Shown here: positions 54,198 through 64,000 of the stretch, one piece after another
Layout of the letters: each line of letters starts with the position of its first letter
Position numbering within the stretch: position 1 is the first letter of the stretch
DNA from: Candidatus Gastranaerophilales bacterium
Lineage (GTDB): Bacteria > Cyanobacteriota > Vampirovibrionia > Gastranaerophilales > Gastranaerophilaceae
DNA: 64,000 nt
Reading direction: 5' to 3'
Assembly (NCBI GenBank): GCA_944325635.1
Contig: CALVBD010000003.1
Location: forward strand, 1-64,000
Translations under genes and position numbers: made by a program
The notes under the pieces: model-generated
Told to the model about the DNA's origin: nothing
Database searches by the model: none
The model's input: the letters and a program-made list of their open reading frames with translations, nothing else

Positions 54198-54640
54198 CCT
54201 AAATATTTTAAAATTTCGTCAGTTAATATTTTATTAGCAGTACGCGCAAGTTTTATATTATTCTCATTACCAATCATGTTTTGAATTTTAACGAGTGTTT
54301 TGCCAATATAAGAAAATATAGGAAGAGTAGCGTCAGTATTCATTGGAATTCTACAAAAATTAAGATAAAAATTAATCCGCGGCGGAATTTTCAGACTATC
54401 ACCTTCTTCTTTCATTACCTGAATAAAAAAGGTATCAGGAATAACATCTTTTGTACAATTCCACTCGTAATATGCACCAGCTTTTTTTAAAGCGTTTTTA
54501 AATTCGGTTTTATCTTGCCCGGACATATCATCAAATATATCACCGTAAAAAGAATAAATATCCGCTTTTGTAAAAACATTAGGTTTGACCTTAGTATACC
54601 CTACACTTACATTATTGATACCTGTAAAATTTATATTCAT
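54194..54640 (-). CDS. Hypothetical protein beginning MNINFTG
   Basis: 148 aa, soluble, Asn/Lys/Phe-rich. N-terminus MNINFTGINNVSVGYTKVK resembles the INFKG opening of the 92-aa protein at 58968-59246. The rest is helical (FYGDIFDDMSGQDKTEFKNA, YIGKTLVKIQNMIGNENNIK). No known domain or export signal. Confidence 0.65.
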   Translation of the reverse strand: MNINFTGINNVSVGYTKVKPNVFTKADIYSFYGDIFDDMSGQDKTEFKNALKKAGAYYEWNCTKDVIPDTFFIQVMKEEGDSLKIPPRINFYLNFCRIPMNTDATLPIFSYIGKTLVKIQNMIGNENNIKLARTANKILTDEILKYLG

Positions 54641-54678
54641 ATTATCAATAAAACGTGTAAAAATTTTTTTTGCTATTA

Positions 54679-54708
54679 AAAAAGACCATCTTTTCAGATG
54701 GTCTTTTA
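54679..54708. terminator. Terminator between hypothetical gene region and SIMPL gene
   Basis: AAAAGACCATCT-ttttc-AGATGGTCTTTT, just past the SIMPL gene stop on the minus strand. Confidence 0.85.
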
Positions 54709-54727
54709 AATAATATCTTCAATCAAA

Positions 54728-55483
54728 CTATTTTACAAAGAAACTTGCATTCACATTTGCAAAAAGTTTAATCACACCGCTTTGAATAGGTGTTGAAGCT
54801 TCCGGTGCTGCAGCATCTGCAGAAGCGCCAAATGACATATTTTTAGCCATTAATCTATATTGAACCACATTGTTCTGATTCATACTGCAGCTTACATTCA
54901 TTGACTTTACGCCTGTGACGTATGATGAAGCATTTTTAGCAATGGCATCAGCTCTGTTTTTCGCTTTTTTAACGGCAACGCCAAGGAGTTCATCACACTG
55001 CTTATCGTAGTTTGAAACAGAAAAAGTTAAATTGTTAACATCTGTTGCACCGAGACTAATTGCTTTATCAATAATGTCTCCTGCTTTTTCAATACTTTTC
55101 GTATGAACAATTACGTTATTGGACACTTCATATTTATCGAAATTTCTCTTACTCCCTGAGTATGAATATACAGGAGTTGCCGAAAAATCGGCAGTTTTTA
55201 CATAATCTCCGTTTTGAGAATTTATCATGCCTTTTAAGGCAGTATAAACACTGTCAGAAATTTCTTTATTTTTTAACGTTGCTTTTTGTAACGACTTGTT
55301 ATCCTCCGTTCTGACTGCAATACTGATTTCCACAACATCAGGATTTAACTCGGTATTTGCAGATGTGGAAACTGAAACATAACCTTTTTCTTCAGTATTC
55401 ACAACGGTTGCTGCATTTACGTTTGTAGCAGCAACTCCTGCCGCCAAAGCCAAAAGAGTAACTCCAACAATAAGTTTTTTCAT
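54728..55483 (-). CDS. Exported SIMPL (DUF541) domain protein
   Basis: 251 aa with a signal peptide (KKLIVGVTLLALAAGVAATN, cleavage near NAA-T). The SIMPL pattern is visible: YVSVSTSANTELNPDVVEIS, FSATPVYSYSGSKRNFDKYE, SNNVIVHTKSIEKAGDIIDK, GATDVNNLTFSVSNYDKQCD and KKAKNRADAIAKNASSYVTG. These periplasmic proteins are linked to stress resistance and membrane integrity in other bacteria. It stands as a single transcription unit. Confidence 0.88.
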   Translation of the reverse strand: MKKLIVGVTLLALAAGVAATNVNAATVVNTEEKGYVSVSTSANTELNPDVVEISIAVRTEDNKSLQKATLKNKEISDSVYTALKGMINSQNGDYVKTADFSATPVYSYSGSKRNFDKYEVSNNVIVHTKSIEKAGDIIDKAISLGATDVNNLTFSVSNYDKQCDELLGVAVKKAKNRADAIAKNASSYVTGVKSMNVSCSMNQNNVVQYRLMAKNMSFGASADAAAPEASTPIQSGVIKLFANVNASFFVK

Positions 55484-55576
55484 AACTTCTCCTTTTTCTA
55501 AACTAACTCATTCATGTAAAACATATAACATTATAACGCTGTCAACACAGAAATGTTCATTTTTGAAATTCTCTGA

Positions 55577-55993
55577 CTATGAATGTTTTTCTGAAATATC
55601 TTTATTTTCAATATTTTCTTTAGTTTCTTTTTTCTCGGAATCTTCTTTTAGAATCATTGAATTCAATCTGCGAGCTTCCGCCTGAATTTTAATTCTTTCC
55701 ATAAGCATTCTCATTTCCGCTTCGCTCAGTTGTGCAGTTGTTCTAAAAGCAAGCATTTTTCTTTTTGAATTAATAATAAACACGGAAAGAGCAAAAGCCG
55801 CCCACAATAATAAACCTTGCCATAAAGAAATCAAAGGCATTGACAAATAATTAAAAGCAAAATGGTTCCATAAATATACAGCCACCTTAGCAGGGAAAAT
55901 TACAAATCCTGCACACAAGCATACAGCAATAAAAAGAACCATCACAAGTCCTTGTAAACCTTTTATTTCTATAATTTTAGCATTTTTCTTCAT
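55577..55993 (-). CDS. Small two-span membrane protein, hypothetical
   Basis: 138 aa. Two membrane spans (about 13-35, GLVMVLFIAVCLCAGFVIFP, and 55-73, LISLWQGLLLWAAFALSVFI) and a charged cytoplasmic tail rich in Lys and Glu (ERIKIQAEARRLNSMILKED). Only one base separates it from the stop of ligA, so the two are co-transcribed. No known family. Confidence 0.75.
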   Translation of the reverse strand: MKKNAKIIEIKGLQGLVMVLFIAVCLCAGFVIFPAKVAVYLWNHFAFNYLSMPLISLWQGLLLWAAFALSVFIINSKRKMLAFRTTAQLSEAEMRMLMERIKIQAEARRLNSMILKEDSEKKETKENIENKDISEKHS

Positions 55994-55994
55994 A

Positions 55995-58010
<2,016 letters not shown>

Positions 58011-58847
58011 TTACATAATCATTAAAAGTTCTCTGATAACCTTTGTAGCAACTGCTGTTGAAACACCGGAAGCATCGTAATCAGGAGCAAGTTCCACCAC
58101 ATCGGCACCAATTATATCAAAATCTTTCAAATAATCAAACCACCCCATCAGCTCATTAAACTGCATACCGCCGCTTTCAGGAGTTCCTGTTCCCGGCATA
58201 ACTGAAGGGTCAAGAACATCCAAATCAACCGTAATGAAGATTTTCTTACTTTTTACGCAGTCCAAATCCGAATAAATATAACAAAGAGTATTATTCTCCT
58301 TCATGAACTCAAATTCTTCTTTCATGCCGGAGCGAATACCGATTTGCTTAATATTCTGCGTACCTACTATTTTTGAGCAATGCCGGATAACGGCAGAATG
58401 GGACATTTCTTCGCCCAAATATTCTTCCCTTAAATCTGTATGAGCATCAAAGTGAACTATTACAAAATCATTATAAAACTTGGAAACAGCTTTGATTTCA
58501 GGGAGTGTAACCAGATGTTCTCCGCCTATTCCGAAAACTCGTTTTCCGTCTCTGTAAATATCTTCTACATTTTGTTCAATAACATCAAGAGATTTGTAAG
58601 TATTACCGAGCGGGAATTCTAAATCCCCGGCATCGTGGAAATTTACATCCTGCAAATGCTTATTAAAACGCGGAGAATAATCTTCCAACCCCCAGCTTGC
58701 AAGTCGGATTTGTTCAGGAGCAAACCTGGAACCTGAGCGGTAAGAAACCGTACCGTCAAACGGCATTCCGAGCATTACAATATCGGATGACTCGTAATCT
58801 TCATTCTGTCCAATCCAATTTCTGTCTAAAAACGGGCCTCTCAGCAT
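58011..58847 (-). CDS. speB: Agmatinase-like ureohydrolase
   Basis: 278 aa from the ATG at 58847, which has AAGGAG at good spacing; an ATG two codons earlier is too close to that site. Arginase-family manganese motifs: GGEHLVTLPE, FDAHTDLRE, ITVDLDVLDPSVMPGTGTPE. It hydrolyses agmatine to putrescine and urea. Length is slightly below typical. No arginine decarboxylase or spermidine synthase gene is nearby. Confidence 0.9.
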   Translation of the reverse strand: MLRGPFLDRNWIGQNEDYESSDIVMLGMPFDGTVSYRSGSRFAPEQIRLASWGLEDYSPRFNKHLQDVNFHDAGDLEFPLGNTYKSLDVIEQNVEDIYRDGKRVFGIGGEHLVTLPEIKAVSKFYNDFVIVHFDAHTDLREEYLGEEMSHSAVIRHCSKIVGTQNIKQIGIRSGMKEEFEFMKENNTLCYIYSDLDCVKSKKIFITVDLDVLDPSVMPGTGTPESGGMQFNELMGWFDYLKDFDIIGADVVELAPDYDASGVSTAVATKVIRELLMIM

Positions 58848-58967
58848 ACGCATTCTCCTTCTTTTTTCGATTTACATCCATTTTATCATAAAATTTACAT
58901 TATTAGCAATTTTTTTTACTTACACGTTTTAAATAAAATATGCGGGTCAAATTTTTGGAGGTAAATA

Positions 58968-59246
58968 ATGATTAAATCTGTTAATCCTATTAATTTTAAA
59001 GGAACAAACCTTGTTGCAAATGTTAAAGAGCAGCAGACTCAGGAGGCACCGGTGGCAGCAGAACAGCCACAGGCAAGCGGAAGCGAAGCAATGGCAAATT
59101 ATAATAAAGCTTCAATCCATCCGTCACAGCAAATAAAACCGCAAGTACAGGAAGCACCGGTTACTGAAACTAATAAAGAAACCACGCCTGCTGAAGTCAA
59201 AGAAAACGAAAAAGACGACGACAAAAAAGAAGAAAAAGACGATTAA
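58968..59246 (+). CDS. Small disordered hypothetical protein beginning with INFKG motif
   Basis: 92 aa. MIKSVNPINFKGTNLVANVK, then low-complexity Gln/Ala/Pro/Glu sequence, ending in KDDDKKEEKDD. GGAGG precedes ATG by 7 nt. Probably disordered. The N-terminal NxFxG motif recurs in the protein at 54194-54640, hinting at a short recognition signal. No function assigned. Confidence 0.65.
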   Translation: MIKSVNPINFKGTNLVANVKEQQTQEAPVAAEQPQASGSEAMANYNKASIHPSQQIKPQVQEAPVTETNKETTPAEVKENEKDDDKKEEKDD

Positions 59247-59255
59247 CCCGTGCAT

Positions 59256-59570
59256 TTACGAATTAAGCGCCGTATAAAATTTATAAAGAATTCTGGCAGT
59301 CTTTTCATCCTGTAAGGCTGCCATTAATTCCTTTTGTATATCCTTTAAAGGTTTAAAATGACCGAACAAATATAATTCGTAAACCTCTTTATCCAAAGCA
59401 TTCGCGATTTTTGCTATATTTTCGGGAGTAGGATAGTTTTTGCCGTTTTCTATACGGCTTATATTATTAGGTTCAATGCCGACAATCTCTGCAAGCATTT
59501 CCTGAGACATTCCTTTTTTTTTTCTTATTTCCTGAATTCTTTTACCTAATTTGGTTTTTATATCACTCAT
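59256..59570 (-). CDS. XRE-family HTH transcriptional regulator 2
   Basis: 104 aa. HTH at about 9-65: LGKRIQEIRKKKGMSQEMLA, EIVGIEPNNISRIENGKNYP, ending KEVYELYLF. C-terminal helices (IQKELMAALQDEKTARILYK). GGAGG precedes ATG. Same architecture as the regulator at 48589-48918, with which it shares the R-[LI]-x-E-[LI]-R, SRIE/CRIE and C-terminal helix layout. It diverges from prepilin E and may regulate it; that is only inferred from position. Confidence 0.85.
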   Translation of the reverse strand: MSDIKTKLGKRIQEIRKKKGMSQEMLAEIVGIEPNNISRIENGKNYPTPENIAKIANALDKEVYELYLFGHFKPLKDIQKELMAALQDEKTARILYKFYTALNS

Positions 59571-59638
59571 AAAACCTCCGGCTTTAATTATAAGAATTGC
59601 TGTATGATTTAAAAACCATTTATTGAGGCTAATTTATA

Positions 59639-59667
59639 TTGACAATTAGGCGTAGTAAATATAATAT
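59639..59667 (+). promoter_or_regulatory. Probable promoter of prepilin E
   Basis: TTGACA at 59639-59644, with TATAAT at 59660-59665 (15-nt spacer) or TAATAT at 59662-59667 (17-nt spacer). It lies in the gap shared with the divergent XRE regulator gene. Confidence 0.5.
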
Positions 59668-59701
59668 ATCTATATAATGAGTTGAATATATGGAGATAAT
59701 T

Positions 59702-60484
59702 ATGCTTACTAAAACAATAAATGATTATAGAAAGTTGAAATCCCAATTTCCCAAAGTGGGCAAAGCTGCAGCCTCCCTTGATAAGGGAGGTGGCACAGGT
59801 GTGCCAGAGGGTTTTTCACTACATTCTGCAGATAACCGCAAAGCAGCGTTTACACTTGCAGAAGTTCTTATCACCCTTGGAATAATCGGAATAGTGGCAG
59901 CAATGACACTGCCGACCCTTACGGCTAAAACAAGAAAAGCCGAAGCAACGGCCAGAATAAAAAAATTCTATTCTGCAATGCATCAGGCAATAATCATGTC
60001 GGAAATGAATAACGGTTCCTGCAAAGAATGGCAGTATGAAACACTCAATGATTATGAAAACCCAGATAGCAGCGGACAAAGTTACGAAATATCAGAAGCA
60101 TTTAATAAACAATATCTTATCCCTTACCTGAAAATAACAAGCTCTGAGGAAAGAGAATGGATTACATCTACAAACCAAAAACTAAAAGGCTACGCTCTAA
60201 CTTTTGCCGACGGCTCTGTGATGAATTCAAAAGTCGGCAGCTGCATAGATATATCATTTGATGTTAACGGAGATAAAAAACCAAACCAAAAAGGCTACAA
60301 CCAATTTATATTTTTAATCTGCAAAGGCAATCAAACAATAAGAAAACACTGTTTTACAACATACAAACCTGAAAATAATCGGGAAGATAATTTACAAAAT
60401 TGCAAAAGGAGCCCATATTATTGCAGTGCTTTATTAGAATGGGATAATTGGGAATTTAAAGATGATTATCCATATAAACTATAA
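59702..60484 (+). CDS. Prepilin-like protein E with repeat-derived leader, in frame
   Basis: 260 aa from the ATG at 59702, with GGAGAT upstream. Unlike copies A-D there is no G tract and the frame is whole. The unusually long leader (about 50 residues) includes ASLDKGGGTGVPEGFS, encoded by an R3-type palindromic repeat (59770-59815), before KAAFTLAEVLITLGIIG. The tail has FDVNGDKKPNQKGYNQFIF, the motif common to all prepilins here, and ends WEFKDDYPYKL, close to the end of prepilin B (WQFKDDYPW). Prepilin peptidase would cut before the Phe. Probably an exported minor pilin or pseudopilin. Confidence 0.85.
   Translation: MLTKTINDYRKLKSQFPKVGKAAASLDKGGGTGVPEGFSLHSADNRKAAFTLAEVLITLGIIGIVAAMTLPTLTAKTRKAEATARIKKFYSAMHQAIIMSEMNNGSCKEWQYETLNDYENPDSSGQSYEISEAFNKQYLIPYLKITSSEEREWITSTNQKLKGYALTFADGSVMNSKVGSCIDISFDVNGDKKPNQKGYNQFIFLICKGNQTIRKHCFTTYKPENNREDNLQNCKRSPYYCSALLEWDNWEFKDDYPYKL
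59770..59815 (+). repeat. R3-type palindrome inside prepilin E leader
   Basis: gcctcccttgataagggaggtggcacaggtgtgccagagggtttt-type sequence, matching intergenic copies at 24501-24545 and 36903-36960, read here in frame. Confidence 0.7.
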
Positions 60485-60533
60485 AATATCGAAAGCATAC
60501 CTAACTCAGGTCGTTAAGATTAATTTTTCGTGT

Positions 60534-60539
60534 TAAAAT
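60534..60539 (+). promoter_or_regulatory. -10-like box 6 nt before mfd start (leaderless?)
   Basis: TAAAAT at 60534-60539, ATG at 60546, no Shine-Dalgarno sequence; the -35 is unclear. Confidence 0.35.
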
Positions 60540-60545
60540 ATAGTT

Positions 60546-63500
60546 ATGTTCAGCATAGACTGTTTAAATACGAATGAGAATTATCAGCTTTTTAAAGATT
60601 ATGTAAAAGCGCGGATGTCGTTTGCCGTGACAGGGCTTGTGACAATTTTGAGAATGCTTCTTGTTGAGAAGGCTCACGAAATCTCCAAGAAAAAAATCCT
60701 CTTTATAACCTCAACCGAACAAAATGCGCTGCGTTATCAGAACGATTTTAAAAAGGCTTTTGGGGTTGAAACAAGTCTTTTGCCGTTTCAAAATATTTCG
60801 ATGTACGAAAGTGTTGACACAAATGTATATGACTATGCCGAACAGGTAAAAATTTTAAGAGAAAAACCCGATATTATAATTGCACCTGTAAAAACTCTGC
60901 TGGAAAAATTTCCGAAAGAGGAGTTTTACGAAAAAAACGCATTAAAAATTAAAGTCGGGGATGAAATTGATTTAAAAAAACTTTCCGAACAGCTTGTGGC
61001 ACTGGGGTACAAGCGCTCAACAATGGTTTCGGATATTGCGGAATTCAGTATAAGAGGGGACATCGCGGATGTATTTTCGCTCGACAAAAACCCCGTACGT
61101 ATTGAACTCTGGGGCGATGAAGTTGTGGATTTACGCTACTTTGATAACGAAACCCAAAAATCCGTTGAAAAAATAAAAGAAGTTGAAATTCTTCCGGTAT
61201 ATAAGTTTCTATGTTCCCCCTCATCCGCCTTACAGGCACCTTCTCCCGCCATTGGGGAGAAGGATATAAGTCCGAAAGAAATCAAAGATTTCAACCATCC
61301 CGTAAAGGGAGCATCATCCGCCACCCTTGAGGGGGAGGATGTCCGAAGGACAGGAGGGGGGTGCCCCAAAGAAATCAAAGAACAGGTCGAAGAAGAAGGG
61401 TATTTTGAAGGGATTGAGGTTTACCAGAATTATTTTAACCCTGAACTTGTAAGCGTTCTGGATTATTTTAAAGATTACACCGTAATCCTTGATGAGGCTC
61501 CGGAAGTTTATGCAAAGTTTGAATTTATGGACGAGAACTTCACCAAACAGTATCAGGAGAATTTAAAACTCGGATTGAATTATGAACTTGCTGGCTTAAA
61601 CCATTTAACATATCAGGAATTTATCCAGAAGCTTGCCTGTTTTGTCAAAATCGGGCTGAACAATTTTCTTGACGGCGAAATGGATGAAATTGTGGAATTC
61701 AACACCCAGCCGGTTAAGAGTTTTGCGGCAAATCTGGATGAGATAGCGGCGTTTATCAGGGAGAAAACTTCTTTTACCTGCAACGATTATAAATCCCCCC
61801 TGCCCCCCTTTACAAATGGGGTAGTGTCACGACCTTCCAATGACTCAAACGAGCGAGCAGAGGGTGAGGGGTTCCATAAGAAATATAGAATAATCATTGC
61901 AACGGATTATCCTGAACGAGTGAGAGAAATCCTCTCGGAGCGGGAAGTCTTTGCGGATATTGATTACACGGAAAGCATTGCCTGCCACGGCGGAATTTTA
62001 GAGGACTTTGAAACAATTATCCTTACCGACCGAGAACTTTTCAACAAACGCTCAAAAGAGGTTACCTCGACAAAACGTTCCTATTACAAAGAAAAACCTG
62101 AATTTATCGAAAGCATTAATGATATAAAAGAGGGGGAATATGTAGTCCACAGTATCCACGGTGTCGGGATTTATAAGGGGCTTACCCAGCAGGAAATCGA
62201 CGGGCAGCTTAAGGATTATCTTACAATTGAATACGCAAGCAAGGATAAACTTCACATTCCGGCAGAACAGATAAACCTTCTCTGCCGCTATAGAGGCTCC
62301 GGAAACATCAAGCCGAAACTTTCCAGAATGGGCGGCAAGGATTGGGAAAACACAAAAGCCCGCGTCAAAAAAGAAGTTGAACAGGTTGCTTACGATTTGT
62401 TACGGCTTTATGCAAGACGTAAAATGCAAAAAGGCATTCAGTTCCTTCCTGATACAACATGGCAGGTTGAGATGGAAGAAGCCTTTGAATACACGGAAAC
62501 TCCTGACCAGATGAAGGCGATAGTCGATGTCAAGGCGGATATGGAAAGCGAAAATCCTATGGATAGGCTAATCTGCGGGGATGTCGGTTTCGGCAAAACA
62601 GAAGTTGCAATGAGGGCAATCTTTAAGGCTGTCACCTCGGGGAAACAGGTTGCTGTTGTTGTTCCGACGACAATTCTTGCACTCCAGCACTACCAAACAA
62701 TGTCTGACCGCTTTAAGCCGTTCGGGGTTCACGTAGAACTTCTCTCCCGCTTCCGCACAAATAAAGAACAGAAAGAAACCGTTAAAAATCTTGCAACAGG
62801 CGCCTGTGACGTTGTTATCGGAACCCACCGACTTTTACAGGACGGAATTGTTTTTAAAGATTTAGGGCTTCTTGTAATAGATGAAGAGCACCGTTTCGGC
62901 GTCCGCCACAAGGAAAAATTAAAGCAGCTGCGTGAAAATATAGACATAATCACAATGTCTGCAACCCCTATTCCGCGAACGCTTTATATGTCTTTATCAG
63001 GCATAAAAGATATGTCCGTAATCAACACTCCGCCGAAAAACAGGCTTCCGATAAAAACATTCGTGGGCGTATGGAATGATAATATGGTTAAAAACGCCAT
63101 AGTCCATGAACTTGATAGAGAAGGGCAGGTTTTCTACCTCTATAACCGCGTTGAAACAATAGAAGAATTTAAAATGCAGCTTCAGCAGCTTGTGCCGAAT
63201 GCACGAATTGCAATCGGACACGGACAGATGGATGAAAAAGCGCTTGAACAGGTGATTGTTGATTTTGCCAACCATGAATATGACGTACTTCTGGCGACCA
63301 CGATTATCGAAAACGGAATCGACATCCCGAACGCCAATACAATGATAATCCACGATGCCGACCGCTTCGGGCTTGCACAGCTTTACCAGTTGAGAGGACG
63401 CGTCGGACGATCGCAAAGACAGGCATACTGCTACTGCTTCTACAAACGGCAGAAAGAAATGACCAAAGAAGCAGTCCAGAGATTAAAAGCCATAAAAGAA

Positions 63501-64000
63501 TTCACAACCCTCGGAAGCGGCTATCAGATAGCACTCAGGGACGTTGAAATCCGAGGAGTCGGAAATATTCTCGGCACAAAACAGCACGGTCATATGATTA
63601 ACGTCGGTTTTGACACATACTGCCAGTTATTAGAAGAAACCGTCCACGAAATTCAAGGGGAACATGTTGAAAAAGACGTCCAGACTATTGTCGATATAAA
63701 TGTTACCGCCTTCATCCCTGACGACTGGGTGGGTTCTGCCGAACAAAAAATGATTGAATATAAACGACTCGCGGATGTAAAAAATGATGTTGAACTGGAT
63801 TATATAACAGAAGAGTGGAAAGACCGCTTTGCCAAACCGCCTGAAAGCGTCGAAAACCTCATTAAATTAATCAGAATACGTCTTGCCGCAAGCGATGTGA
63901 AAATTGCCGCAATCCGCGAAACTTCCGAAAACATCAGAATTTATACTCCATATACCCAGCCTGAATGGAAGATTATTCAGCGGGAACTTCCGTCGGAAAT
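60546..64000 (+). CDS. mfd: Transcription-repair coupling factor Mfd with two in-frame repeat insertions, cut by window end
   Basis: An open frame of 1151 codons runs to the right edge. Mfd moves RNA polymerase stalled at lesions and recruits UvrA. The N-terminal UvrB-homology domain includes LLPFQNISMYE and IAEFSIRGDIADVFS. The RNA polymerase-interacting domain follows (GEYVVHSIHGVGIYKGL), then the helicase: Walker A GDVGFGKTE (about residue 678), DEEHRFGV, SATPIPRTL, TIIENGIDIPNANTMI, and QLRGRVGRS. Two segments, about residues 223-278 and 416-444, look foreign (Pro/Ser/Gly-rich, repeat-derived) and are absent from typical family members, yet keep the frame. The C-terminal D7 domain is incomplete here. 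Confidence 0.95.
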   Translation, partial: MFSIDCLNTNENYQLFKDYVKARMSFAVTGLVTILRMLLVEKAHEISKKKILFITSTEQNALRYQNDFKKAFGVETSLLPFQNISMYESVDTNVYDYAEQVKILREKPDIIIAPVKTLLEKFPKEEFYEKNALKIKVGDEIDLKKLSEQLVALGYKRSTMVSDIAEFSIRGDIADVFSLDKNPVRIELWGDEVVDLRYFDNETQKSVEKIKEVEILPVYKFLCSPSSALQAPSPAIGEKDISPKEIKDFNHPVKGASSATLEGEDVRRTGGGCPKEIKEQVEEEGYFEGIEVYQNYFNPELVSVLDYFKDYTVILDEAPEVYAKFEFMDENFTKQYQENLKLGLNYELAGLNHLTYQEFIQKLACFVKIGLNNFLDGEMDEIVEFNTQPVKSFAANLDEIAAFIREKTSFTCNDYKSPLPPFTNGVVSRPSNDSNERAEGEGFHKKYRIIIATDYPERVREILSEREVFADIDYTESIACHGGILEDFETIILTDRELFNKRSKEVTSTKRSYYKEKPEFIESINDIKEGEYVVHSIHGVGIYKGLTQQEIDGQLKDYLTIEYASKDKLHIPAEQINLLCRYRGSGNIKPKLSRMGGKDWENTKARVKKEVEQVAYDLLRLYARRKMQKGIQFLPDTTWQVEMEEAFEYTETPDQMKAIVDVKADMESENPMDRLICGDVGFGKTEVAMRAIFKAVTSGKQVAVVVPTTILALQHYQTMSDRFKPFGVHVELLSRFRTNKEQKETVKNLATGACDVVIGTHRLLQDGIVFKDLGLLVIDEEHRFGVRHKEKLKQLRENIDIITMSATPIPRTLYMSLSGIKDMSVINTPPKNRLPIKTFVGVWNDNMVKNAIVHELDREGQVFYLYNRVETIEEFKMQLQQLVPNARIAIGHGQMDEKALEQVIVDFANHEYDVLLATTIIENGIDIPNANTMIIHDADRFGLAQLYQLRGRVGRSQRQAYCYCFYKRQKEMTKEAVQRLKAIKEFTTLGSGYQIALRDVEIRGVGNILGTKQHGHMINVGFDTYCQLLEETVHEIQGEHVEKDVQTIVDINVTAFIPDDWVGSAEQKMIEYKRLADVKNDVELDYITEEWKDRFAKPPESVENLIKLIRIRLAASDVKIAAIRETSENIRIYTPYTQPEWKIIQRELPSE
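61213..61381 (+). repeat. Palindromic repeat insertion 1 within mfd
   Basis: Contains ccttctccc...ggggagaagg and cccttgagggggagg arms like the intergenic R3 modules. The sequence AAAGAAATCAAAGA is repeated directly at 61275-61288 and 61368-61381, 93 bp (31 codons) apart, so the second part looks like an insertion with target duplication. Confidence 0.7.
61791..61876 (+). repeat. Palindromic repeat insertion 2 within mfd
   Basis: tcccccctgcccccctttacaaatggggta...gcgagcagagggtgagggg resembles R3 modules and parts of R1/R5. It is read in frame as SPLPPFTNG...RAEGEG. Confidence 0.65.

Overview
The window looks like part of the chromosome of an AT-rich, Gram-negative, anaerobic bacterium. The best guess is a gut member of the Gastranaerophilales (Vampirovibrionia / 'Melainabacteria', the non-photosynthetic sisters of cyanobacteria). 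The guess rests on five prepilin-like genes carrying the FTLAEVLITLGIIGIVAA signature, LPS genes (lpxA, lptB, an LptF/G permease), anaerobic C1 genes (acsC, acsD, acsE), a GGGtGRT/NifU-like pair, and many lineage-type hypothetical proteins. No marker gene settles the taxonomy. There is no rRNA, tRNA, CRISPR array, transposase or prophage that I can see.

Layout. 1-3.1 kb: conserved hypotheticals behind a folded leader. 3.6-7.4 kb: ftsH-acsD-acsC with overlapping genes. 7.9-15.6 kb: lpxA, an M29 aminopeptidase, prepilin A, acsE, an exported TPR protein with an apparent AUU start, and a lipoprotein. 15.9-25.4 kb: GGGtGRT/NifU-like pair, exported GH13 protein, glyA-wecA-like, tyrA, prepilin B. 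25.5-32.3 kb: fusA, glutaredoxin, a PTEAT-rich protein, lipM-like, and tandem exported paralogues. 32.4-41.4 kb: TPR protein, prepilin C, rarA, a solute-binding lipoprotein, small hypotheticals, rpmB, prepilin D. 41.4-54.2 kb: grpE-dnaJ-propeller-methyltransferase, murA-RWYD protein, fixC-fixX-RWYD protein, rsmD, lptB-lptF/G-NAGPA. 54.2-64 kb: SIMPL protein, ligA, agmatinase, XRE regulator, prepilin E, and mfd running off the right edge.

Three layers of structure are not explained by ordinary genes. (1) Four prepilin-like genes share an upstream cassette: a strong ribosome-binding site (weaker in B), a leader of the type MK-xxx-MT-x-F, and an 11-nt G tract. In every copy the tract leaves the leader out of frame with the pilin. 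This points to a family of phase-variable or slippage-controlled surface proteins; homopolymer consensus error is the main alternative. (2) Palindromic repeats lie in gene-free stretches in a recurring module order, and also inside reading frames: in prepilin leaders and twice, in frame, within mfd. This resembles the palindromic elements known inside Rickettsia proteins. (3) There are small non-coding inverted-repeat elements: a 78-79 bp hairpin with a conserved core and completely different but self-complementary arms (two copies), and a 167 bp element with 21 bp terminal inverted repeats.

Metabolically, acsC/acsD (corrinoid iron-sulfur protein) and acsE (methyl-H4folate methyltransferase) form a methyl-transfer module with no CODH/acetyl-CoA synthase in view. 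glyA would feed the same folate pool. The envelope genes indicate an LPS-bearing outer membrane with many exported proteins. Several genes (acsE, rsmD, the 47119 gene, mfd) have a -10-like box 6-7 nt before ATG and no Shine-Dalgarno sequence, suggesting leaderless mRNAs. Coordinates were read by eye; frames around the key claims were translated by hand.
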